From: Nymphaea colorata | Taxonomy: Eukaryota; Streptophyta; Magnoliopsida; Nymphaeales; Nymphaeaceae | DNA: 64,000 bases | Direction: 5' to 3' | Assembly (NCBI RefSeq): GCF_008831285.2 | Contig: NC_045140.1 | Coordinates: forward strand, 22,648,131 to 22,712,130 | Part shown: piece after piece, positions 49,316-64,000 of the stretch | Layout: every line of letters begins with the position of its first letter | How positions within the stretch are numbered: position 1 is the first letter of the stretch | Position numbers and translations under genes: made by a program | Notes under the pieces: generated by a model | Databases searched by the model: none | What the model was told of the DNA's origin: nothing | Seen by the model: the letters and a program-made list of their open reading frames with translations, nothing else

Positions 49316-52300
49316 TTCTCCCCCTCAAGTTAGATCTTCCAGATTTTGAAGACTTAACTTGCGGCATAACTTGAGTTAACATGTTGTGTCTTTATAATTC
49401 CTGACTGAATTTTTTCTGTTAAGAAACGACAGTCAACTTCGATGTGTGTCATTCTCTCTTGAAACACAAGATTATTTCCGACGTAAATTGCAGCCTTGTT
49501 ATCACAACAGAGACTCATTGGCTGATCTGGCAACGACAGTTTGTTTCTTACTTCTCTAAGAAACTAGATTGTCACCAACGAAGCAACAGTAGCCAATGGT
49601 TGATCTCGTATCATTCTGATTTTCTGCCCAATCAGCGCATGCATATCTATGTATCTGCAGATGATTGTTTCTTTTGAACATGATATCCTTGTCACTTGTC
49701 TTCTTAAGATATCTGAGTACACGATAAGCTGCTTTCAGATGTGGTTTCTTGGGGTTGTGCATAAACTAACTTAGCATATTTACTGAGTAAGTAATGTTTG
49801 GTCTAGTAGCATCAAATATAACAATTAGCCTACTAATTTCTGATAGCCTATTGCTTCATGTATTGGCTCTCCTTCTTCATGCAGCAGTCTCATATCTATT
49901 TCCGTTGGAGTATCAGCTTCTATACATTCTATCATTCCTGTTTCATGCAGCAAATCTGCGACATATCTTTTTTGATATACAAATATCCTTTCTGGTTTAT
50001 GTGTTATTTCCATGCCAAGGAAGTAATGTGGTATTCCTAGGTCTTTAATCTCAAAGCATTTTCTCAAAATGGTTTTGGTTCTCTCAATAAAGCTTTGATA
50101 TTCTCCAGTTAATATTATGTCATCTACTTAAACTGCAGCAATAACTGTTACTTTGTTGGTTGTGGCTATGAATATAGAGTGATCAACACTACTCATTCTA
50201 TATCAACCTTCAACAGTTTTGAACTTAATTTTTCATACCATGCTCTGGGTGACTACTTGCGCCCGTATAATGATTTCTTTAATTTGCATACATGTAGTTC
50301 AGTACCATGTTGCGTATGCAGTCTTTGAGGTAATTCCATATAGATCTCTTCATCTAGGTCTCCGTGAAGAAAAGCGTTTTTCACATCAAGTTGGAACATT
50401 GTCCAATTCTTCACTGCAGCTACTGAAAGCAATATTCATAGTGAACTCATCTTTGCAAAGGGGGAAAATGTCTCATGATAATCAATACCTTGTTCTTGTG
50501 TAAAACCCTTAGCTACAAGTCTTGCCTTGTAGCGCTCCACCAAACTGTTATATTTGATTTTATATGTCCATTTGCAGCCCACTAATTTTTTGTTGGGAGG
50601 TCTATCAACTGGCTCCCAGGTCTGGTTTTTCTTCAGGGCTGATACAGTCATTGCCTTCTTCCATTTCTTTTAAGTTTTAGCTTGTTCATATGTATATGGC
50701 TCTCTTTGAAGACATGTATCTGCATTAACTTTATCATTTTTCTGAACATGACAAGTATCTTGTCATTTTTTTTGAACATAATATGTACAATAGCATCATA
50801 TTTGGATGGTTTTCTTCTTATTCGACCACTCCTGCTTTGAACATTTTCATGCACATCATTTTCTACCTTTTCATCAACCAGATTATAACTATACGTTATG
50901 ATAGTAGGTTCCATAATAGTAACATTTGCATCATCATTTTCATTCACCATAGAAAGTGATATAACACGCATAAGATTCTCCCCCTTGTTAGAAGCATCAG
51001 GTACAATTTCAGTATAGAAAGGTGTGTTCTCCATGAATTTACCGTCCCTCGATATATACATTTGTTTCTTATAGGGTCAAAGCATTTATATCCTTTCTTG
51101 TTAAATGAGTACCCTAGAAACACACATTTAACAACTCTCTTTTCTAGTTTGTTTCTTGCACTCTCTTGTAAGTGAACATAACAGACACAACCAAAGATTC
51201 TTAAGTGTTGTAAAGAGGTGGGTGTGCCATTCAGAATTTCTAGTGGGCTCTTATTACCCAGTTTGTAGCTCGAGGTTCTATTCATAACATGGCAAGCACA
51301 TGCCACAACTTCACACCAGAACTGTGGTGGGACATTCATATAGAACATTAGAGACTTAGCAATGTTTAACGGTTGTCTGTTTCTTCTTTCACCCATCCTA
51401 TTCTGTTGGGGTGTTCCTTTACAAGTAGTTTGATGTATAATCCCTTGTTTGCTTCTGAAGTCTTGAAATTCAGCATTAATGTATTTTCCTCCATTGTCTG
51501 ATCTTAACGACTTAATTCTTTGATTGTACTGAGTGACTATGTATTAGAAAAATTGCTTAAACGTAAGAAATACAACACTTTTCCTTCTCAAAAAATAAAT
51601 CCAGGTAATTATAGATTTTCATCAATGAAAGTAAAAAAGTATTTATATCCAAATTTTCCAGTTATCGGGGCTGGTCCCCATACATCAGTATGTGTCAAAT
51701 CAAAGCATGATTCAACAATATATTCTGAATTAGTAAAATGCAACCAGGTCATCTTTGCCAAGGTACATGCCTCACAATCACCTACTAGAAATCTAGAACC
51801 TCGAAATATAGTCAACAAAACTTTATTTGAAGGATGACCACCTGTGTAGTGCCATATCTGAGCATCCCTTGCAGTCTTTATTGCAGTGTATACTGTGGGT
51901 TTCTACTCTTGAGTTAGGTAGTACAAACCGTTTGCTTCTTTGCCTTCACCAATCTTCGTTTGATTCTTGCTGTCTACTAGTGTCATATTTTTTCTAACGA
52001 AAAGTACGTAGCAATATAAATTATTATGCAGTTTGCTAACAGATATCAAATTTGTTTCACACTTAGGTACATACAATACGTCATGCAATGTAATATGATG
52101 ATTTATGTAACCAGAGCTATACCCTACTGCAGATGTAATAGATCCGTTAGCTAGTTTAACTAATATTTGTTTGTCATGCTTGACATCTTGTAGCAATTCC
52201 AGACATGCAGTCATATGATCTATAGCTCCACTATCCATTATCCACTCTGAGCTATTGGAACGAGCCAAGAAAGAACAAGGTAGGGAGTTTAACTTTTTAA

Positions 52301-53433
52301 GTTTTTTTTGTTTTCTGCTTAGTTGTAATAGCTAAATTACTGTAGGTAATCTGTTTGAGCAGGCATGTGAGTGCAGTGATATCATCTTCATGTCTAAGTC
52401 CGGAGTTAGGGACTGTCCTCTTCCTCTTCTTGGACATCTGTTTAGTTCCAACAACGTTTCCTGGTGTGTCCTTGTTTTTTACAGTAAGTAGAGAATATGG
52501 AACTTCACCCACAACCGAACCTAGTGTCTGCTTTGAAGTTGTTCCCATCTCTTAGTGTAGTTTGAGGCGTTTCTGTTTTGACAACGAACACATGTTTATC
52601 AACAGGTGGATTTTTTTCTTGAATTTGTCATCAATCTTCGTGACTTTTCGCATGGTTTCTTCTCATTGCACGATGGAGGACGAAAGAGGGTAAGACATGA
52701 GGATCTGACTTTTCAAATAATCAAACTTTGCTCCAAGACCGGCAAGAAGCTTGAACACATTATCTTCGTTGGCTCTCTATTTCAACACTTCCATATCAAT
52801 GATGGGTGGACGATGCTGGATAGTTCATCCCACATCGCTTTAAGAGAGCAAGGTACACATGAAATTGTTTCTCTCCCTTAGTAAGTCTTGCAAAGCCTTG
52901 TTGTAAAAGATAGACTCTGGCCATGTTTTGGCCTTCACCATAAATCTTTGCTAGACAGTCCCATATTTCTTTGGGCAAATCAAGAAAGAGAAAGCTCTCT
53001 GCAATGGCAGGCTCCATTGAGTTTAGCAGCCACGACATTACAACTTTGTCATTGGATTCCCAATCTTCATAACTGGGATCATCTTTCTCTGGTTTATTGA
53101 TCTTCCCATTGATATACCCAATTTTTTACTTTCCACACAGAGAGCTTTCACCGTTAAGAGGATTGTGGTAATTTTAAGGGCAGGATCTAACTCTTTCATG
53201 ACCACTTTGACTGTAGGAATTTGGGGGAATGACGCTAGTGGGTTCTGATTCTCTGATTCCGCCATTACTGTTGGGAAGTTGCAGGAGCAGCACCAGAACG
53301 AGGCAGAGCGAAGCTCTTGTGTTGAGACCATTGGAGAAGATGTGTTGCGTCGAGGGCATTAGATTGCAAAAATAGGCAGAGCAAAGATGCAATCGGCACT
53401 GATTTGCTCTCTAGTGTCGAGGCTCTAATACCA

Positions 53434-53698
53434 TCTCAAAGTTGAAGAGAGTCTTTAGGAAAAGTAAAGTGACGATGAGTGAGAGAGAGAAAGACAATTC
53501 TGTGTAGGAGCAGGAAAATGAGTTCTTCTCATTTACTCACTTCGTGTTACATTATGGCTGATATATATATAGTATACTCATATGACGGAAGGGTATGTAC
53601 ATATAACAAATACACAACAGGTGGAATACAGCGGGAGACAGCTGTGTTACAACTGTCTTCTAACTGCATTTCAAGCCTTCTAGAATGAACTCCAAACA
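53434..53698 (-). repeat. 5' LTR of copia element 2
   Basis: 265 bp, begins TGTTTGGAGTTCATTC on the minus strand and ends next to the primer-binding site at 53433-53421. Confidence 0.88.
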
Positions 53699-53703
53699 GA
53701 ATG

Positions 53704-57000
<3,297 letters not shown>

Positions 57001-57471
57001 CCAAGAGAAAAAGCATGCCCCAGAAAATTAATGCGAAAATATTAGTTTTCTGATGTCCCCACATCCTTAATTTCTCGTTCAAAATTCTTCTTCTTCGAGA
57101 AACCGGCAAGGAAAAAAGCGACTTCCGGCCCATGTCGGATGAGGGTTTTAACATTATATATGGGCGTTTATAATACAATCAAGGTCCGATTCTCAATGTG
57201 TTTCCATCTTTCGTGTATAAGAAACATGACTGGACAAAGTGCGTGATCCTTCAATATGTACCATTAAATTATTTGCAAGACCGTCCTTATGAATCGTCGT
57301 TCATCATTTTCTTTTCTTTGTCCCAATCGATACCAATTCAACAACAGTCATGTGTAGCTTATCAAATCCGTGTGCTGCATGTACGATTACTAGTCATATT
57401 AGTAAAGGGGCCGGCCCATAATTATGAAGCAAAATCTGCCTCTGGTTAGTTAGCTGATGCATTTGCAGGCA

Positions 57472-57661
57472 GTGGCGAAGCTAAAAATTTCTTGTTAAGT
57501 GGCACTGTAACTGTAAATTTCAAACTTGAAAGGGCACTCATATGTAAACAGTTAAAAATTAATGAGGTTTTTATATATAAATAACGTAAATTTAGTGGCC
57601 TGGTATGAGCAATTGCCTACTTCAGCCACAACGTGGCTCAACCACAACGTGGCTCCGCCAC
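57472..57661. mobile_element. MITE-like element, copy C
   Basis: Inverted copy of the element at 44580-44769, with the same extra tandem duplication of about 17 bp. Confidence 0.55.
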
Positions 57662-59269
57662 AGTTCGTAGGAAAGGAAAAGGTGTAGTATATCTATAATC
57701 GATCTTGATCAGGGCAATTGATCCATGATTACTTCATCAGGTCTTCTAAATTACTTGATTTCCATAATTAACTTTACCAGAAAAAAAATGAGCTCCTAAT
57801 AAATTGTAATGTTTTGGATTAGGAGTATTTAAGTGAGATACATATAAGACTCGTTAGTTAAGCATTTTGATCCCATTTGTAGAGGTGCTGAAATCCTCCA
57901 ACAGTCCGGATGCTTCGGCCTCCATGCACATTGCATCTCATACGCATAGCTCAATATTATTGGGCTGCATGTGTGAGAGGTGAGAACATTTGGACAGCCC
58001 CCATAAATACACATGGGACAAAAACATGCAATTGATCGAGTGTTTATCATTGGATTTAAGGTCAGACCACCTTTCCCCCCTTCAATCTGATCTTAAATCC
58101 ATGGTTTGTAACATATAACATGAATTTAAAATCCATGTTACTGAGATCTTGCATTTGTTTAAACTGAGATTCTTCTAAAACATGCCTTTTTATGCAGTCT
58201 CAAAAATAAGACTACGCAGCAGAACCTTTAAGAAAAAATATACTTTTAGTATAGTAATTTCAAACCCCTTTTATCTCTTCTTTTCATGGAAAAGGTAGTG
58301 TCCGAACAAGCTATTAAAGATGCTGAAAGAAAGTAACCATGAGCCTAATCTTCAAAGCTGAGCTCAAGATGGAGAAGCTTGCCAATCTTGAACCGATTAA
58401 CTTGTTGACAAGACGCCTGAGTTAAACCGTGGAGTTTTCAAGTTGAACTTGCGTTTCTATTATCAAAGTAAGACAGTCAATGAACCAGCATATACAGCAA
58501 CATACCTTCTTTTGCAGCGGATGTTGCACTTAGAACAATAATAGTTTTGAAATTATGTAGAAGACCAAATTACACCTGAAATGGCGCGGGCGACAGTGCA
58601 AGTTTTGACAAATAGCCTCCGTCTTGTGCTCAGCTTAGCAATTAGTACATCTGCCACCGCCTAATGCCCTTTCTCACATCGACACAAGATATTAGGCTGT
58701 AGCTCTTGACAGTTTTGGCCTGTTGCCTTGGCGACATATATCAGACCAACATCTTCTTTATATATATATATATATATATATTATATTTATTAGTAGCAAA
58801 ATCTTGACTTCAGTCTAAACTGTAAAGCTAGTGGATGCTGACGTCCTTAGGACTTTGGTGCACCAAACTGGTCCCTTTCGTGGGGACTGGGAGTCCATTA
58901 TTATTAGCCTGACCTTTTTCTTTTTATGCTCACCAATTCATCTTTGTTTGAGGACCAATCTTGGGCATCCCTTCATCTATTTCTTTTTGGTCGGTGGTCG
59001 TGGTTAATAGGTAGTTTACTGGTTATATACATATCTATATTAAATGATAACTTTTAGTTATATAGAATCACTTATCTCACTCAGGATGGTGTAATCTATT
59101 GCAAAAAGAGGTTGAAATAAAAAACAAATAGGAAAAAGTGATGAGTACATTAATTATCTAACATTAAATCATTTATTTATTTCATTGGTTTTATTTCAGT
59201 CGTCTATTATTATGAGTGAACTGAATGACGAATCACCATTCATTCATATATATAATATATATATATATA

Positions 59270-59307
59270 TTAAAGAGGACCGTTTCAAAGCGTTTACGGT
59301 CCTCTTT

Positions 59308-59309
<2 letters not shown>
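59270..59309. repeat. 14-bp perfect inverted repeat
   Basis: TTAAAGAGGACCGT (59270-59283) and its exact inverse ACGGTCCTCTTTAA (59296-59309) flank a 12-base loop, embedded between two TA runs. A third copy of the stem sequence follows at 59342. It probably arose by microsatellite-associated duplication. Confidence 0.6.
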
Positions 59310-59346
<37 letters not shown>

Positions 59347-59683
59347 GAGGACCGTGCACGCTTTGATTACATAAACGCATGTATAGGGAGTAGGGACCGC
59401 GTCGCTTTCTCTTCTCTTCCATTAACTCGATCACAGTTTTACAGAATTTGAAAGAATATAATTCACAAATACATAGGAAGATTAAGAGCAGACTCTCTTT
59501 CTTTTTTATTTGCTCCTTCTGGACATAAAAACACTGCACAGCGTTTGGAACCTTTGAGAGGGGAACAAGCCAACCATACACTTCTCTTATTCAAGAAAAA
59601 TTGAACTGTATGACATTATGATATAACGTTGAGCATAGAATTATCACGATGCACGCACTGGAGAGGGAACTGAAAGAAGAAAT

Positions 59684-59877
59684 CCTCAGAGGCGGTCTAT
59701 AAAGCCCAGCCTTATCATCTAAGAGATAATATGAGAAATCAACTGCGCTCTCAAAGCAAACCCCAAATCAATTTCTCTCTTGCTCACAGGTCTTGCATTT
59801 GAAACGCTGCTGGCGGTGGACCTACTTCACAGACGCCGTTCCGCTACTTAAGATCCAACCGCTGCTTAAGATCCAAC
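59684..59877. mobile_element. 194-bp insertion in the 3' flank of GH3 copy 4
   Basis: Present only downstream of copy 4; the equivalent sites after copies 1, 2 and 3 are uninterrupted. It is bounded by near-matching pentamers AGAAA (59679-59683) and AGGAA (59878-59882), consistent with a 5-bp target-site duplication. One end has a direct repeat of CTTAAGATCCAAC / CTTAAGATCCAACC, and TATAAAGC occurs near the other. The element class is not recognised. Confidence 0.6.
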
Positions 59878-59929
59878 AGGAAGGACAGTAGATGGGAGGC
59901 CACTATTAATTAATTAACTTATGAATCTG

Positions 59930-61920
59930 TTAATGGCGACGAGTTGGGGACCAATGAGGCGGGGCTGGACTGAAGTGTGAGGAGACGACCCTTGAGTCCA
60001 GCAGCTCCAAGATGGGAGCGAAAGTGATGCACCTAGGGGCCATGTACTGGTTAATGGAGGCGCCTCTCGAGATGGCGTACTCCATCAGCTTCTCAAACGT
60101 GCCGCGCTGCACCACTCTTATTTCAAGCGGCTCAATCGACTTGTCGCACACCCTCCTTATCTATACACTGAGTTGAGCTCTTCCTCCATGGCGAGGCAGC
60201 ACTCCTCCGTGACCCCCTTCGGCATCAGCACCGGATCCGGCCCCTTGTCCGACGCCAGCTCGAAGAATACGACGTAGTGACCCGGTATGGTCTTCGTGTC
60301 GCATAGGTGGTGTACTCCACGATCCTTGTTTGGTTGTCCTTCATCAGCCGGTTCGACGCTGCCTCGACCGCCTTCTGCATGTCGGCCTTGTCGGACTTAT
60401 CCGAGTCGATGCTGAGAGCCACGTTCTTCCTTCGGACAAAGTGGAACTGAGGGGCGGAGTTGTGGAAGCCGCTGAATCGGAGGATGTCGCCGACGCGGTA
60501 GCGGTACAGGCTGGAGTAGGCGGTGACAACGAGCTCGTACTCCTTGCCAAGTTGAAGGTCGGCAAGGTCGAGGAGCTCGTGTGGCTCGGCTCATGAGGCT
60601 GGTCCGGGTCGTGGGGAAGGAACTCGAAGTAGCCCATGTTGGGCATGATGGTGTAGGAGACCTCAATGGGTGGGAAAGTGGGTTCAGGTTGAGGCCAAAG
60701 TAGCACTCTAAGGAGACATACATGGTGCAGACCAGTGGTAGGCCGCCCCCGTAGTAGTTGAGTGTGGGGATGTACTGAGCCATGGCACCAGTCACAATCA
60801 CATCAAGTTACTTGGTTCGAGGTCAGATCTTGGTGATGATACCTTCCTAGTTTTGGTCCGAGCGGTTGTCCCGGACAAACCTAGCAGTGTATGGGTCCGG
60901 CTTCAGCAGCTTGTCTACGGCGGATCGGATTGATGGGTCTGTGATCGTCGGACTGAGCGTGCCCGTTTCTATGTCGAGGGCGAGGTCTTGCCAGTGAACC
61001 TGAAGGAAGCGGATGGCGCGGAGGAGGCCTCAGGCGAAGACGGCGTAGACGCGGAGGACAACTTGGTGCTGCAGGAGGCCGCAAAGCATCTGCGAGTACA
61101 TGCTCTGGAAGGAGTCGGACGAGAGGATGGCCTCTGTTAGGAGTCGGACGAGAGGATGGCCTCTGTTGGGCTGGTGTGGACCAGGTAAGGGTTGAACTTT
61201 CTGCACTTGAAGAGTTCGCTCTTGTAATAGCCGGTGAGGACGGGGCTTGTCGACAGGCCTCCTGGTACAACCTGCGTGTTCTCTGAACATCAGCTGAAAT
61301 CCATGCACTGCACTTTACTCTTCCTTTTTTGGAAACACACACAATCTCTCTCCACCTCTGCTTGAAACGGGTGGAACAAACTTCATCTTCGTCATAACAT
61401 TTCATATCTCTCTCTCTCTCTTCCCTCCCTTTATATATGCATATATAGAGATAGAGCATGTGTTGCGTGCCCACCTGCCTCCGCATGTACAGAGGCTCAG
61501 AGACGTCATAACCAGTTATGAAGGCAATTAAGTAGGCGGATCCCAAAACACATCTTCCGTTTATTAATCTTTTTATTAATATCATCCAATGCGAAGTGGA
61601 CTCTAATAAGGGTACACAAAACGTTCATGAATAAGGGTGATAAATGCCAAGGCAAACGCGTACAACTGAGCAGATAGGATAGGGGTGCTGGCGATGCGCA
61701 GGATGTCAGGCTTGAGGTCGTCGTAGGTGACCATGGGGACCTTGGCCTTGAAGGTCTGGCGATCGATGCTCCCTCCGAGGTCACACCGCTGCTGCAGGTA
61801 CTCAGTGCGGGCGTTCTGGCTCAGTATCTCCGCCAACACCCTCTTCTGCACATCGTCCGCATTCTTCGTCGCCTCCTCTATGAACTCCAGAAGCTCAACG
61901 TCCCTCCCGCTCGCACTCAT
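59930..61920 (-). pseudogene. GH3 copy 4, pseudogene (near-identical to copy 3)
   Basis: Inverted counterpart of copy 3 with the same exon 1-intron 2 fusion, exon 3 deletion, 29-bp tandem duplication and nonsense changes. It adds one-base deletions, for example near 60160, 60303, 60579 and 60664, and one extra T near 61545. The normal stop after PTRRH is kept here, unlike copy 3. The start ATG is at 61920. Non-functional. Confidence 0.93.
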
Positions 61921-62047
61921 TGCCTCCACACCGATCACAGAGAAACAGAGCACAGCGACAAGGAAATCCGATATGGACAAGTAAGAGAAGAGAGAGAGAG
62001 GGTTAGTTTTGTGGGTGGTGCAGAGGAGGGGGTGGCGGGGAAGAGTA

Positions 62048-62053
62048 CTTATG
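62048..62053 (-). promoter_or_regulatory. Mutated TATA box of GH3 copy 4
   Basis: Reads CATAAG on the minus strand, as in copy 3, where copies 1 and 2 have TATAAG. Confidence 0.55.
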
Positions 62054-62215
62054 AGGACCGGAAGGGAGGGCTCGAAGACCGCAGGTGAGGGACCACCTAC
62101 GGGTGGGCACCGTGCATGTCGTCCGGCAGGCAGTGGTCCCAGATCCACGTCAGCAGGAAGGGAGTTCGCAGGGGCAAGGGTGGGCCCACCGCTGCCCTAC
62201 CGGGTTACATGTAGT

Positions 62216-63990
62216 GAAACAAACTTCATTTAATGAAATAAACTTCATTATATTGCAGGTAATGAACCAAACTTCATTTAATGAAATGAACTTCATTATA
62301 TTGCAGGTAATGAACCAAACTTCATTTAATGAAATAAACTTCATTATATTGCAGGTAATGAACCAAACTTCATTTAATGAAACAAAAGCCCCTAACTTCA
62401 TTTAATGAAACAAACTGCAATACTAAGCCCTCAACTTCATTTAATGAAACAAACTACAATACCGAACCCCCAACTTCATTTCATGAAGCAAACTGCAATG
62501 CTGAGCCCCCAACTTCATTTAATGAAACAAACAGCAGTATATACTGAGTCCCCAACTTCATTTAATGAAACAATTTGCAATATTGAGCCCCCTTCCTTTT
62601 TATTAAATGAAGTGGCTGTTTGTGTGTCACAACCACATTTTTTGCTGTTTAATTGGAAGGAAGGGGGTCGGTCGCTGCATCGCCATGGTGATCACGGAAC
62701 TCAAAATGGATTGGTGGGATATAAATGTGGTTGTTATACACCCCCAAGACATTGAACGCAAACATTTCTAAAGCTGCTTATAAATTAAATGTTTGAGAAT
62801 TAAATGGAAATCAAACTCATAAACACCAAATTTTGCTGCATTTCTCTGTGGTTGTTTCATTCAAATATAGTCACCCACCGCCGTGACCTTACTCGCCCTT
62901 TCTTGTACTCGAATGAGTGTCATGGACGCTACTTTTGAATCTCTTTAAGTAAATTAGGTAAAGCTTTGTCACCCGCTCTTGGCTCACAAAAACCCTCGAG
63001 ATCACTTTTCTCGTGTTCATTTGTCTCACGACCTTCTGTCACTTACGTCATGCAACCACATTTGTTTTTCTTAAAAGCGTGTGTTTGGTTGCATAGACGT
63101 GTGTTTCATTTCTCGTGTTCATTTGTCTCACGCTTTTAAGAAAGAGAAATGTGGGTGCATAGCGCAAGTGACTGAAGGGCAGCTGTGACTGAATGGTCGC
63201 GTTTGGGGCCAACCAAACACGTCTATGCAAGAAAAAGAAAAGGAAAAATTGGGTGACCTTGATTGGGACCAAATGTGTGCTTGGTTGGGTGCGGAAATCC
63301 TAAAAGCGTGAGACAAATGAACATGAAAAAAGTGATCTCGAGGGTTTTTGTGAGCCAAGAGCGGGTGACAAAGCTTTACCTAATTTACTTAAAGAGATTC
63401 AAAAGTAACGTCCATGACACTCATTCGAGTACAAGAAAGGGCGACTAAGGTCACGGCGGTAGGTGACTATATTTGAATGAAACAACCACAGAGAAATGCA
63501 GCAAAATTTGGTGTTTATGAGTTTGATTTCCATTTAATTCTCAAACATTTAATTTCTAAGTAGTTTTAGAAATGTTTGCTTTCAATGTCTTGTGGGTGTA
63601 TAACAACCACATTTATATCCCACCAATCCATTTTGAGTTCCATGATCACCATGGCGATGCAGCGGCCGATAAAGCTGTTGTATCAGCCCCCTTCCTTTCC
63701 ATTAAACAGCAAAAAATGTGGTTGTGACACACAAACAGCCACTTCATTAATAAAAAGGAAGGGCGCTCAGTATTGCTGTTTGTTTCATGAAATGAAGTTG
63801 GGGGCTCAGTAGTTTGTTTCATTAAATGAAGTTGAGGCCTTAGTATTGTAGTTTGTTTCATTAAACGAAGTTAGGGGCTCAGTATTGCAGTTTGTTTCAT
63901 TAAATGAAGTTTGGTTAATTACCTGAAATATAATGAAGTTTATTTCATTAAACGAAGTTTGTTTCACTAACAGGTAATGAAGTTTGTTTC
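62216..63990. mobile_element. Foldback element, copy 3 (full)
   Basis: A 1775-bp inverted counterpart of 39569-41342 with the same terminal 12-mers, subterminal tandem repeats and shortened arm. It sits upstream of GH3 copy 4. The last ten bases of the window (TCCACCGCGG) are the same GH3-promoter flank seen on the copy 2 side of foldback copy 1. Confidence 0.75.
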
Positions 63991-64000
63991 TCCACCGCGG

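Larger units (their letters stand above)
49050..53698 (-). mobile_element. Ty1/copia LTR retrotransposon 2, degenerate (duplicate of element 1)
   Basis: Minus-strand copy of the element at 28465-33180, with the same LTRs (5' 53698-53434, 3' 49315-49050) and the same primer-binding site (53433-53421). It also has the same target-site pair (GAATG at 53699, AAATG at 49045-49049, plus strand) and the same stop before VDDVILT. It therefore arose by duplication of the region, not by a new insertion. Remnants are gag about 53331-52300, protease 52268-51903, integrase about 51820-50950, and RT/RNase H about 50651-49360. Small differences from element 1 are scattered throughout, by eye a few per cent. 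Confidence 0.92.
57001..59683. other. Inverted 3' flank of GH3 copy 4
   Basis: Counterpart of 22240-25150 (inverted) and, over 57000-58540, of 43710-45249. Contains the MITE-like copy C, TA runs near 59251-59270 and 59311-59342 and a short perfect hairpin at 59270-59309. No gene recognised. Confidence 0.7.

Overview
This is nuclear DNA of a flowering plant. Split genes have plant-type introns, the intergenic DNA is AT-rich with many (TA)n microsatellites, there is a Ty1/copia retrotransposon, and the two recognisable gene families (NRAMP metal transporter, GH3 auxin-amido synthetase) are in their angiosperm forms. I cannot name the species. 'By eye' below means no alignment was computed.

Layout. 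(1) 2249-6542, minus strand: an apparently intact four-exon NRAMP2-like gene (527 aa). (2) About 6.8-19.5 kb: intergenic DNA with microsatellites and one possible SINE scrap, with no gene I can support. (3) 19.5-22.2 kb, plus strand: GH3 copy 1, with the right exon structure but at least six one-base deletions in exon 3. (4) 22.2-35.8 kb: duplicated non-coding DNA carrying a MITE-like element, a 110-bp tandem duplication, a degenerate 4.7-kb copia element (28465-33180), a tandem-repeat patch and a tRNA-Phe-like scrap. (5) 36876-39255, minus strand: GH3 copy 2, the only copy with a complete 588-aa reading frame. (6) 39569-41342: a 1.77-kb foldback element, palindromic over nearly all its length, with short tandem repeats near both ends. 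It lies between the divergent GH3 copies 2 and 3. (7) 41640-43657, plus strand: GH3 copy 3, a clear pseudogene. (8) 45250-45349: a 100-N scaffold gap. (9) 45350-64000: almost entirely reverse-complement copies of left-hand material: part of the foldback, the 35.8-23 kb block with a second copy of the same copia insertion (49050-53698), GH3 copy 4 (61920-59930, minus, near-identical to copy 3) and another full foldback ending ten bases before the window ends.

The key structural point is that the sequence right of the gap, once reverse-complemented, begins like the end of the left contig (39.57-45.25 kb) and then runs colinear with 25-35.8 kb. Flipping it turns a giant imperfect palindrome into overlapping or direct tandem copies. 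The right contig may therefore be a misoriented contig or an alternative haplotype rather than a real inverted duplication. Copies 3 and 4 differ by a 194-bp insertion and a deletion of about 1.1 kb, so they are not one sequence read twice.

Functionally the window holds two likely working genes: a metal (probably Mn/Fe) transporter and one auxin-conjugating GH3 enzyme. The most unusual feature is the foldback element in the GH3 promoters. It has replaced the distal promoter, including a pair of G-boxes still present upstream of copy 1.
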